From Lewinellaceae bacterium (GTDB lineage Bacteria > Bacteroidota > Bacteroidia > Chitinophagales > Saprospiraceae): DNA of 64,000 nucleotides. The notes under the pieces were generated by a model. The model was not told the DNA's origin. It saw only the letters and a list, made by a program, of their open reading frames with translations, and made no database searches. The stretch is from positions 76,899-140,898 of the forward strand of contig JADJOD010000013.1 in NCBI GenBank assembly GCA_016713985.1, given 5' to 3'. Made by a program: the position numbers and the translations under genes. Shown here one piece after another: positions 48,855-60,275 of the stretch (position 1 is the stretch's first letter; every line of letters starts with the position of its first letter).

Positions 48855-50330
48855 GTGAACCGCGAATTTATCCTGAACATCCTGCTCTTAGTCTTTATCA
48901 ATCTGCTGATAAAGCCCGCATTTATTTTCGGCATCGATCTTACGGTGCAAAACCGCATCGGGGCGGATTACGGGTTGTATTTCGCCTTGCTCAATCTCAC
49001 CTATATTTTCCAGATACTCAACGATTTCGGGGTTCAGAGTTTTAACAACCGCTACATCAGCCGGCACCCGCAACTGTTGCCCAAATATTTCCCCAATTTA
49101 CTGGCAATCAAGGGATTGCTGAGTATTTTTTATATTGTTTTATCGCTGCTTGTGGCCTGGACCGCCTTGGGTTACGGCCTCCGGGAATTGCCGCTGCTGC
49201 TCATTCTGCTGTTCAATTCCGTGCTGGCGCAACTGATCCTGTTCCTGCGTTCCAATATCTCCGGGCTCGGTCATTATCGCTTAGACAGTTACCTTTCTTC
49301 ACTCGACAAATTGCTGATGCTGGTCACTTGCGGCGTTTTGTTGTTTGCTCCGCCGCTGCCCGGCATCCCGTTCACCATCGAAACCTTTGCGCTGGCACAA
49401 AGCCTGGCACTTATGCTGACGGCGCTGATCGTATTCCGGTTGTTGCAGCAAAAAGTGGATTTTCAGGTACGGCCCAGCTGGATAAAAAACCCGCGGGCAG
49501 GGCGCCCGGTTGTGTTGCTCCTGCTGCGAAAAAGTTTCCCTTATGCGCTGGCCATACTGCTCATGTTCGGCTATACCCGCCTTGACGGGGTGCTGCTCGA
49601 ACGGCTTCTGCCCGACGGAAAAGTGCACGCGGAGGTATACGCGGGCGCATACCGGCTCCTGGATGCCTGCAATATGTTGGGATTTATGTTTGCTTCCCTG
49701 TTGTTGCCCATGTTTTCGAAGCTGATGAAAGGCCCCGATTATAAGGCAATCCGGTCGCTGCTTTCGCTGAGTTTCAACCTGTTATGGGCGGGTAGTGTGA
49801 CACTCGCCGCAGCCGTGTATTTTGCGCGGGAAGACCTGCTGCACCTGATGATGCCGGGTCGGGCTTCTGCCTACCGCTGGGAAACGCTGGGCATTTTGAT
49901 CTGGGCTTTTGTGCCGGTGGGTATGATCAATATTTTCGCCACCCTGCTCACGGCCCGCGACCGGCTGATGGAAATGAGCCGTTATTTTATATTCGTGCTG
50001 GTGCTGAACGTGGCGCTCAACCTGGTATTGATACCCTGGCAGCAGGCTTTGGGGGCGGCCGTGGCTACGGTGATCACCCAATCGGCTGCAGCGGGGAGTA
50101 TGATGTGGCTTTGCCACCGGCATTTTCAACTGCGGCCGGGTTGGAAGTGGTTGCTGCGGGTACTGGGATTCACGGGCTTTGTTTTGGTATCCAATGAATT
50201 GATATTCAAAACACTGCCGTTCAGTTGGGTATTTCAGTTCGGCCTGGCGCTGGTGGCCGGGATGGTGGGAACGTTTTTGTTCGGGATGTTGCGGTTCAAA
50301 CAGGTGCGGGCATTTTTGGGAAAACCCTGA
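48855..50330 (+). CDS. Oligosaccharide flippase (MATE/Wzx-like)
   Basis: 491 residues read from the GTG at 48855 (NREFILNILLLVFINLLIKPAFIFGIDL); a TTG at 48783 in the same frame is less likely. About 12-14 hydrophobic helices fill the sequence, and the repeated-core pattern (NRIGADYGLYFALLNLTYIFQILNDFGVQSFNNRYISR, then YALAILLMFGYTRLDGVLLERLL) is that of the polysaccharide transport (PST/MATE) superfamily. It probably flips a lipid-linked glycan across the inner membrane. No glycosyltransferase cluster is next to it. It ends 28 bases from the convergent gyrB stop. Confidence 0.8.
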   Translation: MNREFILNILLLVFINLLIKPAFIFGIDLTVQNRIGADYGLYFALLNLTYIFQILNDFGVQSFNNRYISRHPQLLPKYFPNLLAIKGLLSIFYIVLSLLVAWTALGYGLRELPLLLILLFNSVLAQLILFLRSNISGLGHYRLDSYLSSLDKLLMLVTCGVLLFAPPLPGIPFTIETFALAQSLALMLTALIVFRLLQQKVDFQVRPSWIKNPRAGRPVVLLLLRKSFPYALAILLMFGYTRLDGVLLERLLPDGKVHAEVYAGAYRLLDACNMLGFMFASLLLPMFSKLMKGPDYKAIRSLLSLSFNLLWAGSVTLAAAVYFAREDLLHLMMPGRASAYRWETLGILIWAFVPVGMINIFATLLTARDRLMEMSRYFIFVLVLNVALNLVLIPWQQALGAAVATVITQSAAAGSMMWLCHRHFQLRPGWKWLLRVLGFTGFVLVSNELIFKTLPFSWVFQFGLALVAGMVGTFLFGMLRFKQVRAFLGKP

Positions 50331-50357
50331 ATGCCCGCACCTGTTGCTTTGTTGACG

Positions 50358-52385
<2,028 letters not shown>

Positions 52386-52405
52386 TCATGCTTGAAATAA
52401 GGGGG

Positions 52406-52437
52406 CAAAGGTACTGTTTTTATCGCGCTTCCGGAAA
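52406..52437 (-). promoter_or_regulatory. Promoter TTTC-N20-TACCTTTG of gyrB
   Basis: On the minus strand, TTTC (52434-52437), a 20-base spacer and TACCTTTG (52406-52413), giving a leader of about 20 bases before the first gyrB start. Confidence 0.55.
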
Positions 52438-52583
52438 CGAATTTCAACCTTTTTCAGTATTTTTTCGTAAAAATCGGTAAATTTCAAGTCGCTGAAAATC
52501 AACTATATATACAAACCGCCGAAGCGTTTTTTAATTTTTAAAAAACCTGTACTTTCGGGTCCACTCATTCACCTTTTACCGCT

Positions 52584-53006
52584 ATGAACTACAAAACATT
52601 TTTCAAATTCGGCTCCTGGACGCTGATCGTCACTGCGGGCTTTCATGCGTTGAGTTTTATCGGCCAACCCGAACCCGCCAACGACACCGAGCGCCAGCTC
52701 ATGGACCTGATGGCCAATTACAAACAAGACCTCGGGGCCGGCATCATGCGAAGCACAAAGGATATATTCACCTTCCTGAGCCTTTGTATGTCGTTCCTCT
52801 GCCTCTTCGCGGGTATCAGCAACCTGATCGTTTCGAAATATTTCGACAACGAAGCGCTGGCCAAAAGAATGATCACGTTTAATGTGATTTTCTGGACGGT
52901 TGTGCTTGTACCGCTGTATTTGCTGACTTTTTTGCCGCCGCAAGTTTGTTTTACCCTCGCATGGCTGGGGTTTGTGGGGGCTTTTGTGGCAGCAAGAAGA
53001 AGGTAA
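52584..53006 (+). CDS. Small four-helix membrane protein of unknown function
   Basis: 140 residues. Hydrophobic segments at about 8-26 (FGSWTLIVTAGFHALSF), 63-83 (FTFLSLCMSFLCLFAGISNLI), 95-117 (MITFNVIFWTVVLVPLYLLTFL) and 119-137 are likely TM helices; the connecting loop holds an acidic ERQLMDLMANYKQD helix. I recall similar LIC_13387-type and Bacteroidota hypothetical membrane proteins but cannot name a function. It ends beside palindromic element B. Confidence 0.65.
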   Translation: MNYKTFFKFGSWTLIVTAGFHALSFIGQPEPANDTERQLMDLMANYKQDLGAGIMRSTKDIFTFLSLCMSFLCLFAGISNLIVSKYFDNEALAKRMITFNVIFWTVVLVPLYLLTFLPPQVCFTLAWLGFVGAFVAARRR

Positions 53007-53035
53007 TGGCTTGTTAAAAAGAGCGGGTGCCTGTT

Positions 53036-53193
53036 GATTGGTCCTTGTACATTGGTCCTTGTACATTGGTCATTGTACATTGGTAATTGCACATTGATCA
53101 TTTTTTGAATTTTAAATTAAAAATCAATAATTTAAAAATTAAAAAAATTACTAATGTTCAATGTACAATGTACAATGACCAATGTACAATGAC
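53036..53193. repeat. Palindromic element B, related to element A at 3105
   Basis: CATTGGTCCTTGTA-type left arm, an AT-rich core at 53101-53161 and a right arm of TACAATG/CCAATG units. The core is nearly the same as that of element A (both contain CTAATGTTCAAT at the end). Both elements lie at the downstream ends of genes rather than in promoters. Confidence 0.85.
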
Positions 53194-53220
53194 TCACAAG
53201 ACACCCCCTCGGCAGCAACC

Positions 53221-56200
53221 TCACCGCACCACCGTCACATCCCCTTCAAAGTACAACTCCCGCTCGCGGCCGCAATAAAACACGGTGGCTTTTACGTACC
53301 AGACAAATACGCCGGGTTGCAGGTCGTCGGCCCTGAGTTTTCCACGCCAGCCCTGGTCGGGTTGGGTGGTGCCGAACATTTTGTTGCCCCAGCGGTCGAA
53401 TACCTCGAACTGGTATTTCAAAATGGTGAGGCCGGCATGGAAGAAGGGTTTGAATTCCGAGTTGTCCGGCTCAATGGATGTCGGCGACATGACGTTGGGC
53501 ATGTACATGAAGTTTGCGCCGGAAGACGCATCCGCCCAATTGACTGCCGCGTCTATGTGAACGGTTTCGCAATGGTCCGTCACTTCCACCCAAACCGGTC
53601 CGGCGTCGGTGAACGTAGCAAACGGCGTCGTCTCTCCGTTCGACCATTTAAAATTCAACCCGAACCCGTTGTTATTGACAATGACGGCCATTTGCACCTC
53701 CGGTGTGTCGCAGGGCAACACGGCATCGGGCAGGCCGGCGTCGAGGCGCTGAAAAGCCGCTACGGTGGCTTCTTTTTCAAAAAGGCATCCGTTGCTATCC
53801 TCCAGGAACACCGAATAATCGCCCGCAGCAAGGCCTGCAAAAGTCACGCTGTCCTGGAAAGAAATGCCGTCGAGTGAATACCGGTATGGCGGCAGGCCGC
53901 CGGCCGTACCACTGACCGTCAGACTACCGGTCGGCGTGCTTTCGCAGGACCCTTCTTCCTGAACGGCAAAACTTGCTTCCGGAAAAGCATTCACCGTCAC
54001 AGTCACCGTGGAGTCGCAACCTTCAAAACCGGTCAGGATAAAATCCTCCGTGCTGCCGGCCGGAATATCGGCGCCGTTGTAATTATAAAAAGTACCGGGG
54101 CAGGCATCAATTACAATCGCCGAGGAAGATACCGGGAGTTGTTTTACCGTCACCGTCACGACCGAATCGCAACCTGCCGCGTTTTCCAGAATAAAATCCT
54201 GCACGGCGCCTGCGGAAAGTGTAACACCCTGATAAAGAAAGGTTTCTCCCGGGCACACACCCGTTTCAATGGCCGAAACCGACGTGGGTAATTCGTTTAC
54301 CTTGATCGTGATTACCGTATCGCAACTGAGTATACCGGCAGGTAATACAAAACTGGCGCTGTCGCCCGCAGCGATCGCTACCCCGTTGTAGGTGTACACC
54401 TGACCGGGGCAAACGTCGATGGTCCAGGTCGCATAAGCGGTGGGTTCGAGCAGCCCTACCGCTATTTCAACGATGGAATCGCAGCCATAGACGTTCGTAT
54501 AGTTAAAAATATGATTGCCACCCACGGGAATGCCCACGCCGTTGAAAAACAGGGTATCGCCTTCACAGGCCACCGCGTCCACGATCAAATATTCGGTGGG
54601 CGCTTCTGAAACGGTTACCGTCACCGTGGAGTCGCAACCTAAGTAATTGGGGAACACAAAATTCTGGCTCTGACCGATCGCAATCGCCGTGCCGTTATAA
54701 TCGTACGTGGTGCCGGGGCAGGTGCTCACTGCCAGCGAGGACGACGACACGGGCAACGCCGAGACGCTCACCGTCACCGTGGAATCGCAACCCCAGACGT
54801 TTTGGAAACTAAAATTCTGGGTCTGACCCACCGCGAGTTGTGTGCCGTTGTAATCATACGTGGTGCCGGGGCAGGTGCTCACTGCCAGCGAGGAGGAAGA
54901 CTCGGGCACCCCAGTTACTGCTACCGTGACCGTAGAATCGCAGCCCACCGCATTGGTAAATACAAAATTCTGCGTTTGTCCCGGCGAGAGCAGCGTACCG
55001 TTGTAGTCGTATACTTCATTCGGGCAAACATTTACCGACAGGGAAGAACCCGAAAGTGGTATCGGGTTGACCGTCACCACCACCGTAGAGTCGCAGCCTC
55101 CGGAGGTCTGGAGTAAAAAACTTTGTGTGGCGCCGGCCGCCACGGCCGTGCCGTTGAACATCACCGACTCGTTGGCGCAGGCCGTAAATTGTATGCTGGA
55201 GGAAAGCGGCAGGCAAATATGCAGCAACAAATTACTGATGCCGAGCGCACCGCAGCCCACCAGATCGACGGGTGTTTCTCCGATGACCACTTCCCACCCG
55301 GCGGGCAACAGGTTGGTGTCAACTGCCACCAAATAACTGGTAGACAACACATTAATAAAGGAAAACGAGCCACCTGAAGACTGCCCCGTACCCACTGGTG
55401 TGCCGTTTTGCAAGAGGTTGATCGAAATGCCCGAAACGAGGGTATCGCCGGCATCGATGACGCCGCTGCCGTTCACATCGGACCAAACCTGGCCGTTGAT
55501 ATTTCCGGAACCGTCGTACAGATCGAGGGTAAGCGGGTCGCTTTGATTGACGCAGCCGTTAATATCCACCAGTTCGGCGTAATAAGAGCCGCTTTGTTCG
55601 GCTACAAAATCGGGGCCGGTGGCTCCCGGAACGGGGTTGCCGTTATAATACCATTGCCAGCTCACGATGTTCGGGATAAGCGGCAGGCACAGGGTATCGG
55701 GGCGGCAGCGGGAATGACAACCGCCGGGGATGGCCGCGACGTTCGGCCCGGCAAGTATGGTCAGGTTATTACTTTTTGCCTCACAGCCGAATTCGTTGAT
55801 TACCCGGATGTAAAACAGCCCCGGATCTTCCGTCGTCAATGTGGTCCCCTGCACCCCGTTGTTCCAGATAAATTGCCAGTTGGCGGGTTGGGGGCCATTG
55901 TACGTCAGCACATTGGCGCTTCCGGCACAACTGCCGTTGGAACTGACAAAAAAGCCGGACGGTACCGGGTTCACCGTGACCACAAACGGGGCGGTCACCG
56001 AAGTGCAACCGGTCGACAAATCGGTCACCGTGACGGTAAATGTGTGCGTCCCTACGGTCAGTTGGTTGCTGTGATCCTGGGAAAAAACAATCTCCGTCGC
56101 CGTGCCGTTGCCGCCCGACCAGGTATATCCGTACGCGCCGCTACCCTGGACGATGAGGCGTACTTCCTCGCCTTCACATACGCTGAGTGTGGGATAGGAC

Positions 56201-59200
56201 GTGCCGACAATTTGCCCTATTTCATTGGTTAGCAACGCTTTGACAAGCGCGTCAGGACTCGGAATCACTTCCACCAGCACGGGCGGCGGAGCAAAGGTGC
56301 ACCCGGAGGCATCGGTCAGGGTCACGGTGGAAGTGCCCTCTTCCGTTGCTGTAAACGTCTGCGTGGTCGTGGTGCTGTCCGACCAAAGATATGACGCCGC
56401 TCCGGCCGGGGCGGTTAACACCACATTGCCTCCCTCACAAATTGGCGCAGGGTTGGGCGGTGTGATATTACCACTGAGCGCATTTGGGAGAATAGTAATG
56501 ATTTGGGTATAAACCGCAGTGCAACCGTAGGCATTGGTCGAGGTGGTATTCACCGCGTAATTGCTTGGAGAAGTAAAGCTGTGGTATACCGGTGTGCCGG
56601 TGGCGTCGTTGGATGCTCCCGATGCCATATCGCCGAAATTCCAGGCCACCTGTGTGATATCGGGTGTTGTAATCGCCACAAATTCCAGGGCATTGCCGGC
56701 GCATTGAAGTGCCGGCGGGCTGAAGGTTGCGGGCGCCACGGTAGGGATCGGCGTCGCCTGGGTAGTCGATGTGGTGCAGCCGTTGTTGCCAGTGACCGTA
56801 AGTATTACGAGTGGATTACCGGCATTGGCAAACAAGTGTGCAGGGTTCCGGATACTCGAAATATTGTTGGCGCCGCTGGAGGGGTCGCCGAAATTCCAGG
56901 CCCAGTTGGCAATGCTGTTGCCGGGCAAAAAGGTGCTGATATCCTGAAAGTTCGTGATTTCTCCGGCACAATCCGGCGCGGAAGAAAACTGCGCTTTTGC
57001 CACAACGGCCACTGTATCCACCACAATACAGGTTGCGCCGGATTGCAGGGTAACCCGCAATACCGCCATGTAAATACCTGCATTCGGGAACGTAAATCCC
57101 GGATTGTCGAGCAGCGAACTGCCCAATACTGCTCCCCCGGAAATTCCGAAGGTCCATGCTGCCGTTCCGGGTTGATATTGCGGGCCCGGAATGAGTTGAA
57201 AATCAAATGAATCACACACGCCCGTTGCATTGGCGGCAAAATCGACGCTGCCGGCCGGGCAAGGTGCAAAACCGCCGCCACCCGGAACACCACCGCCGCC
57301 ACCGCCGCCGCCGCCGCAAAAACTGAACAACACAATATCGCCTGCCGTCGCGGTACAACCAAAGGAATTGGTAGCCTGTACCGAATAACTGCCGTACTGA
57401 TTGGTCGTATATGTTGCCGCATTTACACCCAGCGGTGTGCCGTTGTTAAACCATTCATACGTAAAATCGCCGTCGGAATTGGTCAGGGTGGTCAGGGTGA
57501 CAAAACTGGAATTGTTGCAAAAACCCGTCGGAGCGCCGGTTGTAATGCTGATATTCGGCTGCGGGCTTTGTTGAATGGTAAATTCATCAATTCCCTTGCA
57601 GCCGTTGTTATCCGTTACCTGTACGGCATAACTTCCTGCGCCGAGGTTCAGGGTCGGCGCCGCGCTGAACGCCACACCCGCGGCGTCGCGCCAGGAGTAT
57701 GCGGTGTACGGCGTGGCTGTTTGCACCGGCGTCATGATACCCGGACATACGCTGGCGGCGTGTTGCGGCATGGGGTCGGGCAAGGCAATCACCGTGACCG
57801 GAAACGTGGCAGCCTGGCCGCATACATTGACGGATACAACGTGGCCCCCCGGTTCGGTCCAGAAGATTTCAGCGGCGCTGGTTCCCTGGCCGTTCGCTAC
57901 CGCGCCCGCTGTGGCCGGCGTGATAATCCATTGTACGTCAACATTTTCCAAGGGCAAAATGGCATAGTTGTCCGTTGCGTCTTCACATACGGTCGATGCG
58001 CCGTTTATCGCCACCATCCCGATGCTTTGTATGGGCAAAAGTGTGGTATCCGAGCTGCAATTCAGGCCATTGGTGGATACCTGCGCCACGGAAATCCAGC
58101 GTGGGTCGGCGCTGCCCCAGGTCACATTGATCTTTTTCCCGAAAGAAACCACCGGGGCGCCGGGGCCGTTTTGGACCGTCCAGCGTATTTTGTTCGTGAC
58201 GGCAATACCGTCCGCTTCATAAGTATACGTGGTGCCGGGGCAAATATTTTTTTCGCCGGTAATTCCGGCCGGTTTGCCGGGTTGGGGCGCTACATTCACC
58301 GCCCATTCGGCCTGGTCGGAACACGAACTTGCCGGGTTATCGGGGACGGCCAGCAAGCGATAAAACCCGGGGCCGCTGCCGAATGGCGCGGATACGGATG
58401 CAGAGGGCGCCGGTGAGGTCCAGAATACGGACCCGTCGGGCGCAAGCAGGGTCCAGTTGCACACAAGGTTTTGCCCGTTGGAGGTCAGTTTTGACGTAAA
58501 GGCGCCGTTGGCATCTTCACATAGTTCAACCGGGCCGTTGATAATAAAAGAAGACAAGATCCGGATTGCCAGCGAATCCTGGCCGCCGCAGCCGAGGTAA
58601 CAATTTTCATATACAACTGATAACCAGTGTGTTGTCGCAGGATTAGGGCTGCCGGACCATTCTACGGTGACGCGATTGGTGCCCTGGCCGTCAAGGATCG
58701 TGCCGCCGCCGGAAAGGGTCCAGACGAAACCGGTACCCGCGTAAGGTTGTATGGAGTACACTTCCACGGCATTCGGGCAAACCTGGTCTTCTCCCTGTAT
58801 TTCCGCATCGTCGGAAATAATCGGTATGTGAACGGAAGCCGGATCGGGACATACGTTGCCCGAACACGCTTGTGCGTTAAGTGTAATGATACCTTCGGGT
58901 CCGGCAGTCCATTCGATAGTGATGGAGTCGGAAGCCGCCGTGCCCCCGGTGATCACCGTACCGTTCGGCGTAACGGACCAAACGTAAGGCGGGCATGCAT
59001 TGGAAGCGGTATAGGTCACCGTCTCGCCCGGGCAGATGGTACCCACACAATCCAGCGTCGGCGCTTCAGCGTCCAGCACTTTTACATTCAACATGGTCGT
59101 ATCGGAACAAAGACAATCGCTTTGGGCTATCAGGCGGACGGTATAAATGCCGGGGCTGAGGTAGGTATGTTCCGGGTTTGTTGCCATGGAAGTGGTCATG

Positions 59201-59985
59201 TCGTCGTCAAAAAACCATTCATAGGTATCGGTGCCCGTACTTTGATTTTCAAAATAGACCGTTTGGCCTTTGCAAACCTGAATGGTATCGGATACCGGAG
59301 CGGGAGCAGCCGTAAATTTTGCCTCGGGTTCGGCAATGATCGTCACGCAAAGAGCGTCTTCACCGGCACACCCTGTGGTGGGGTCTGCAATCACCACCAC
59401 CGAGCCGAGGCCCGGGCCGCCCCAAACAACTGTTACGGAGTTAAAAAACGGCGGATTTACGGTGTAGCTGCTTGCTCCTGTTATTATCCAGGTGACCGGT
59501 GAAGAGGTGCCGCCGGGTACGCCGCTGGTGGTTACGGAATAGGTAACCGTCGCATTCGGACACACTTTTTCGCAGGAAATGTCCGGATTGCCGGTACTGT
59601 CAGAATTACAGGGGGCTGTATTGTTGGAAATGATGTCTAAGGGTTGAGACGTTACAACGGTAATGGTTTGTTCGGCGCTTGCCGTTCCGCCGTTGACGCC
59701 AAAAATTGTTACTGTTATTACAAATGTGCCGGGGCCTGAGGCCAGGTTTTGAGCGCATAAATAAAGCTTGTCCGAACTGGTAATCGTTTGGTTGCCAACC
59801 GTCCAGATAATCTGGCCGGCCGGAGAGGGGCCGCCGGTGATTATGGCGGTGAACGTGTCGCAGTCGCTCAGGCACATGATATCCGGGCCGTCAATTTCGA
59901 CCGCAAAATTGTTTTGCGCATTGAGGTTTGAACAAAAAAGAGCGCAGCATGAGAGGAAAAGGGCGGGTAAAAATCGGTTTTTCAT
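53221..59985 (-). CDS. 2254-residue T9SS-exported repeat protein with gliding-motility C-terminal domain
   Basis: Signal peptide (about residues 1-23), then a long string of Ig-like and PKD domains (e.g. YEWFFDDDMTTSMATNPEHTYLSPGIYTVRLIAQ, WNFGDPSSG, WNFGDMASG), a Gly-rich linker (about 890-905), an SdrD_B-like domain (INGQVWSDVNGSGVIDAGDTLVSGISINLLQNG, about 1490-1570) and eight tandem ~51-residue units (about 1590-2000) with pattern CPGxxYxYNGxxxxxGxxxxFxxxxxxGCDSxVTVxV, each with two Cys. A SprB-type repeat follows (GGLPPYRYSLDGISF...), and the last ~100 residues (FKPFFHAGLTILKYQFEVFDRWGNKMF) are the gliding-motility-associated CTD used as a type B sorting signal. It is probably a surface adhesin. 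Confidence 0.9.
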   Translation of the reverse strand: MKNRFLPALFLSCCALFCSNLNAQNNFAVEIDGPDIMCLSDCDTFTAIITGGPSPAGQIIWTVGNQTITSSDKLYLCAQNLASGPGTFVITVTIFGVNGGTASAEQTITVVTSQPLDIISNNTAPCNSDSTGNPDISCEKVCPNATVTYSVTTSGVPGGTSSPVTWIITGASSYTVNPPFFNSVTVVWGGPGLGSVVVIADPTTGCAGEDALCVTIIAEPEAKFTAAPAPVSDTIQVCKGQTVYFENQSTGTDTYEWFFDDDMTTSMATNPEHTYLSPGIYTVRLIAQSDCLCSDTTMLNVKVLDAEAPTLDCVGTICPGETVTYTASNACPPYVWSVTPNGTVITGGTAASDSITIEWTAGPEGIITLNAQACSGNVCPDPASVHIPIISDDAEIQGEDQVCPNAVEVYSIQPYAGTGFVWTLSGGGTILDGQGTNRVTVEWSGSPNPATTHWLSVVYENCYLGCGGQDSLAIRILSSFIINGPVELCEDANGAFTSKLTSNGQNLVCNWTLLAPDGSVFWTSPAPSASVSAPFGSGPGFYRLLAVPDNPASSCSDQAEWAVNVAPQPGKPAGITGEKNICPGTTYTYEADGIAVTNKIRWTVQNGPGAPVVSFGKKINVTWGSADPRWISVAQVSTNGLNCSSDTTLLPIQSIGMVAINGASTVCEDATDNYAILPLENVDVQWIITPATAGAVANGQGTSAAEIFWTEPGGHVVSVNVCGQAATFPVTVIALPDPMPQHAASVCPGIMTPVQTATPYTAYSWRDAAGVAFSAAPTLNLGAGSYAVQVTDNNGCKGIDEFTIQQSPQPNISITTGAPTGFCNNSSFVTLTTLTNSDGDFTYEWFNNGTPLGVNAATYTTNQYGSYSVQATNSFGCTATAGDIVLFSFCGGGGGGGGGVPGGGGFAPCPAGSVDFAANATGVCDSFDFQLIPGPQYQPGTAAWTFGISGGAVLGSSLLDNPGFTFPNAGIYMAVLRVTLQSGATCIVVDTVAVVAKAQFSSAPDCAGEITNFQDISTFLPGNSIANWAWNFGDPSSGANNISSIRNPAHLFANAGNPLVILTVTGNNGCTTSTTQATPIPTVAPATFSPPALQCAGNALEFVAITTPDITQVAWNFGDMASGASNDATGTPVYHSFTSPSNYAVNTTSTNAYGCTAVYTQIITILPNALSGNITPPNPAPICEGGNVVLTAPAGAASYLWSDSTTTTQTFTATEEGTSTVTLTDASGCTFAPPPVLVEVIPSPDALVKALLTNEIGQIVGTSYPTLSVCEGEEVRLIVQGSGAYGYTWSGGNGTATEIVFSQDHSNQLTVGTHTFTVTVTDLSTGCTSVTAPFVVTVNPVPSGFFVSSNGSCAGSANVLTYNGPQPANWQFIWNNGVQGTTLTTEDPGLFYIRVINEFGCEAKSNNLTILAGPNVAAIPGGCHSRCRPDTLCLPLIPNIVSWQWYYNGNPVPGATGPDFVAEQSGSYYAELVDINGCVNQSDPLTLDLYDGSGNINGQVWSDVNGSGVIDAGDTLVSGISINLLQNGTPVGTGQSSGGSFSFINVLSTSYLVAVDTNLLPAGWEVVIGETPVDLVGCGALGISNLLLHICLPLSSSIQFTACANESVMFNGTAVAAGATQSFLLQTSGGCDSTVVVTVNPIPLSGSSLSVNVCPNEVYDYNGTLLSPGQTQNFVFTNAVGCDSTVTVAVTGVPESSSSLAVSTCPGTTYDYNGTQLAVGQTQNFSFQNVWGCDSTVTVSVSALPVSSSSLAVSTCPGTTYDYNGTAIAIGQSQNFVFPNYLGCDSTVTVTVSEAPTEYLIVDAVACEGDTLFFNGVGIPVGGNHIFNYTNVYGCDSIVEIAVGLLEPTAYATWTIDVCPGQVYTYNGVAIAAGDSASFVLPAGILSCDTVITIKVNELPTSVSAIETGVCPGETFLYQGVTLSAGAVQDFILENAAGCDSVVTVTVKQLPVSSSAIVIDACPGTFYNYNGADIPAGSTEDFILTGFEGCDSTVTVTVNAFPEASFAVQEEGSCESTPTGSLTVSGTAGGLPPYRYSLDGISFQDSVTFAGLAAGDYSVFLEDSNGCLFEKEATVAAFQRLDAGLPDAVLPCDTPEVQMAVIVNNNGFGLNFKWSNGETTPFATFTDAGPVWVEVTDHCETVHIDAAVNWADASSGANFMYMPNVMSPTSIEPDNSEFKPFFHAGLTILKYQFEVFDRWGNKMFGTTQPDQGWRGKLRADDLQPGVFVWYVKATVFYCGRERELYFEGDVTVVR

Positions 59986-60181
59986 TAAAAAGGATTTTAA
60001 AGTTCACGAGAAAGATTAGGCGAGGAGTTGCCATGAAGATACACTCGTTACCTTAAATGCTGCAAAGGCGTTTTTGTAATTTTAAACAATGCATGATTTC
60101 GACAAAATAAGAATTCACCCGTTCCGCTCAACCACCCTTGTCAAATTCTGTTCAAAACAATGGCTTTTTTGCCGTATTTTC

Positions 60182-60189
60182 TAACTTTG
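60182..60189 (+). promoter_or_regulatory. -7 box TAACTTTG upstream of aconitase
   Basis: An exact TANNTTTG match about 85 bases before the aconitase ATG; the -33 region is not convincing. Three CCGTCTA units lie between it and the gene. Confidence 0.45.
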
Positions 60190-60244
60190 CGCGCCCCGCA
60201 ACCCGGCGTTGTGTTGCAACCCTGCAATTTAAGAACCGTCTACT

Positions 60245-60267
60245 ATTCACCGTCTACCGTCTACCGT
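60245..60267. repeat. CCGTCTA heptamer repeat before aconitase
   Basis: Tandem CCGTCTA copies end nine bases before the aconitase start codon. Like the tracts before the MazG-like, folA and ABC ATPase genes, it sits in the translation-initiation region. Confidence 0.6.
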
Positions 60268-60275
60268 AAAAAGTC

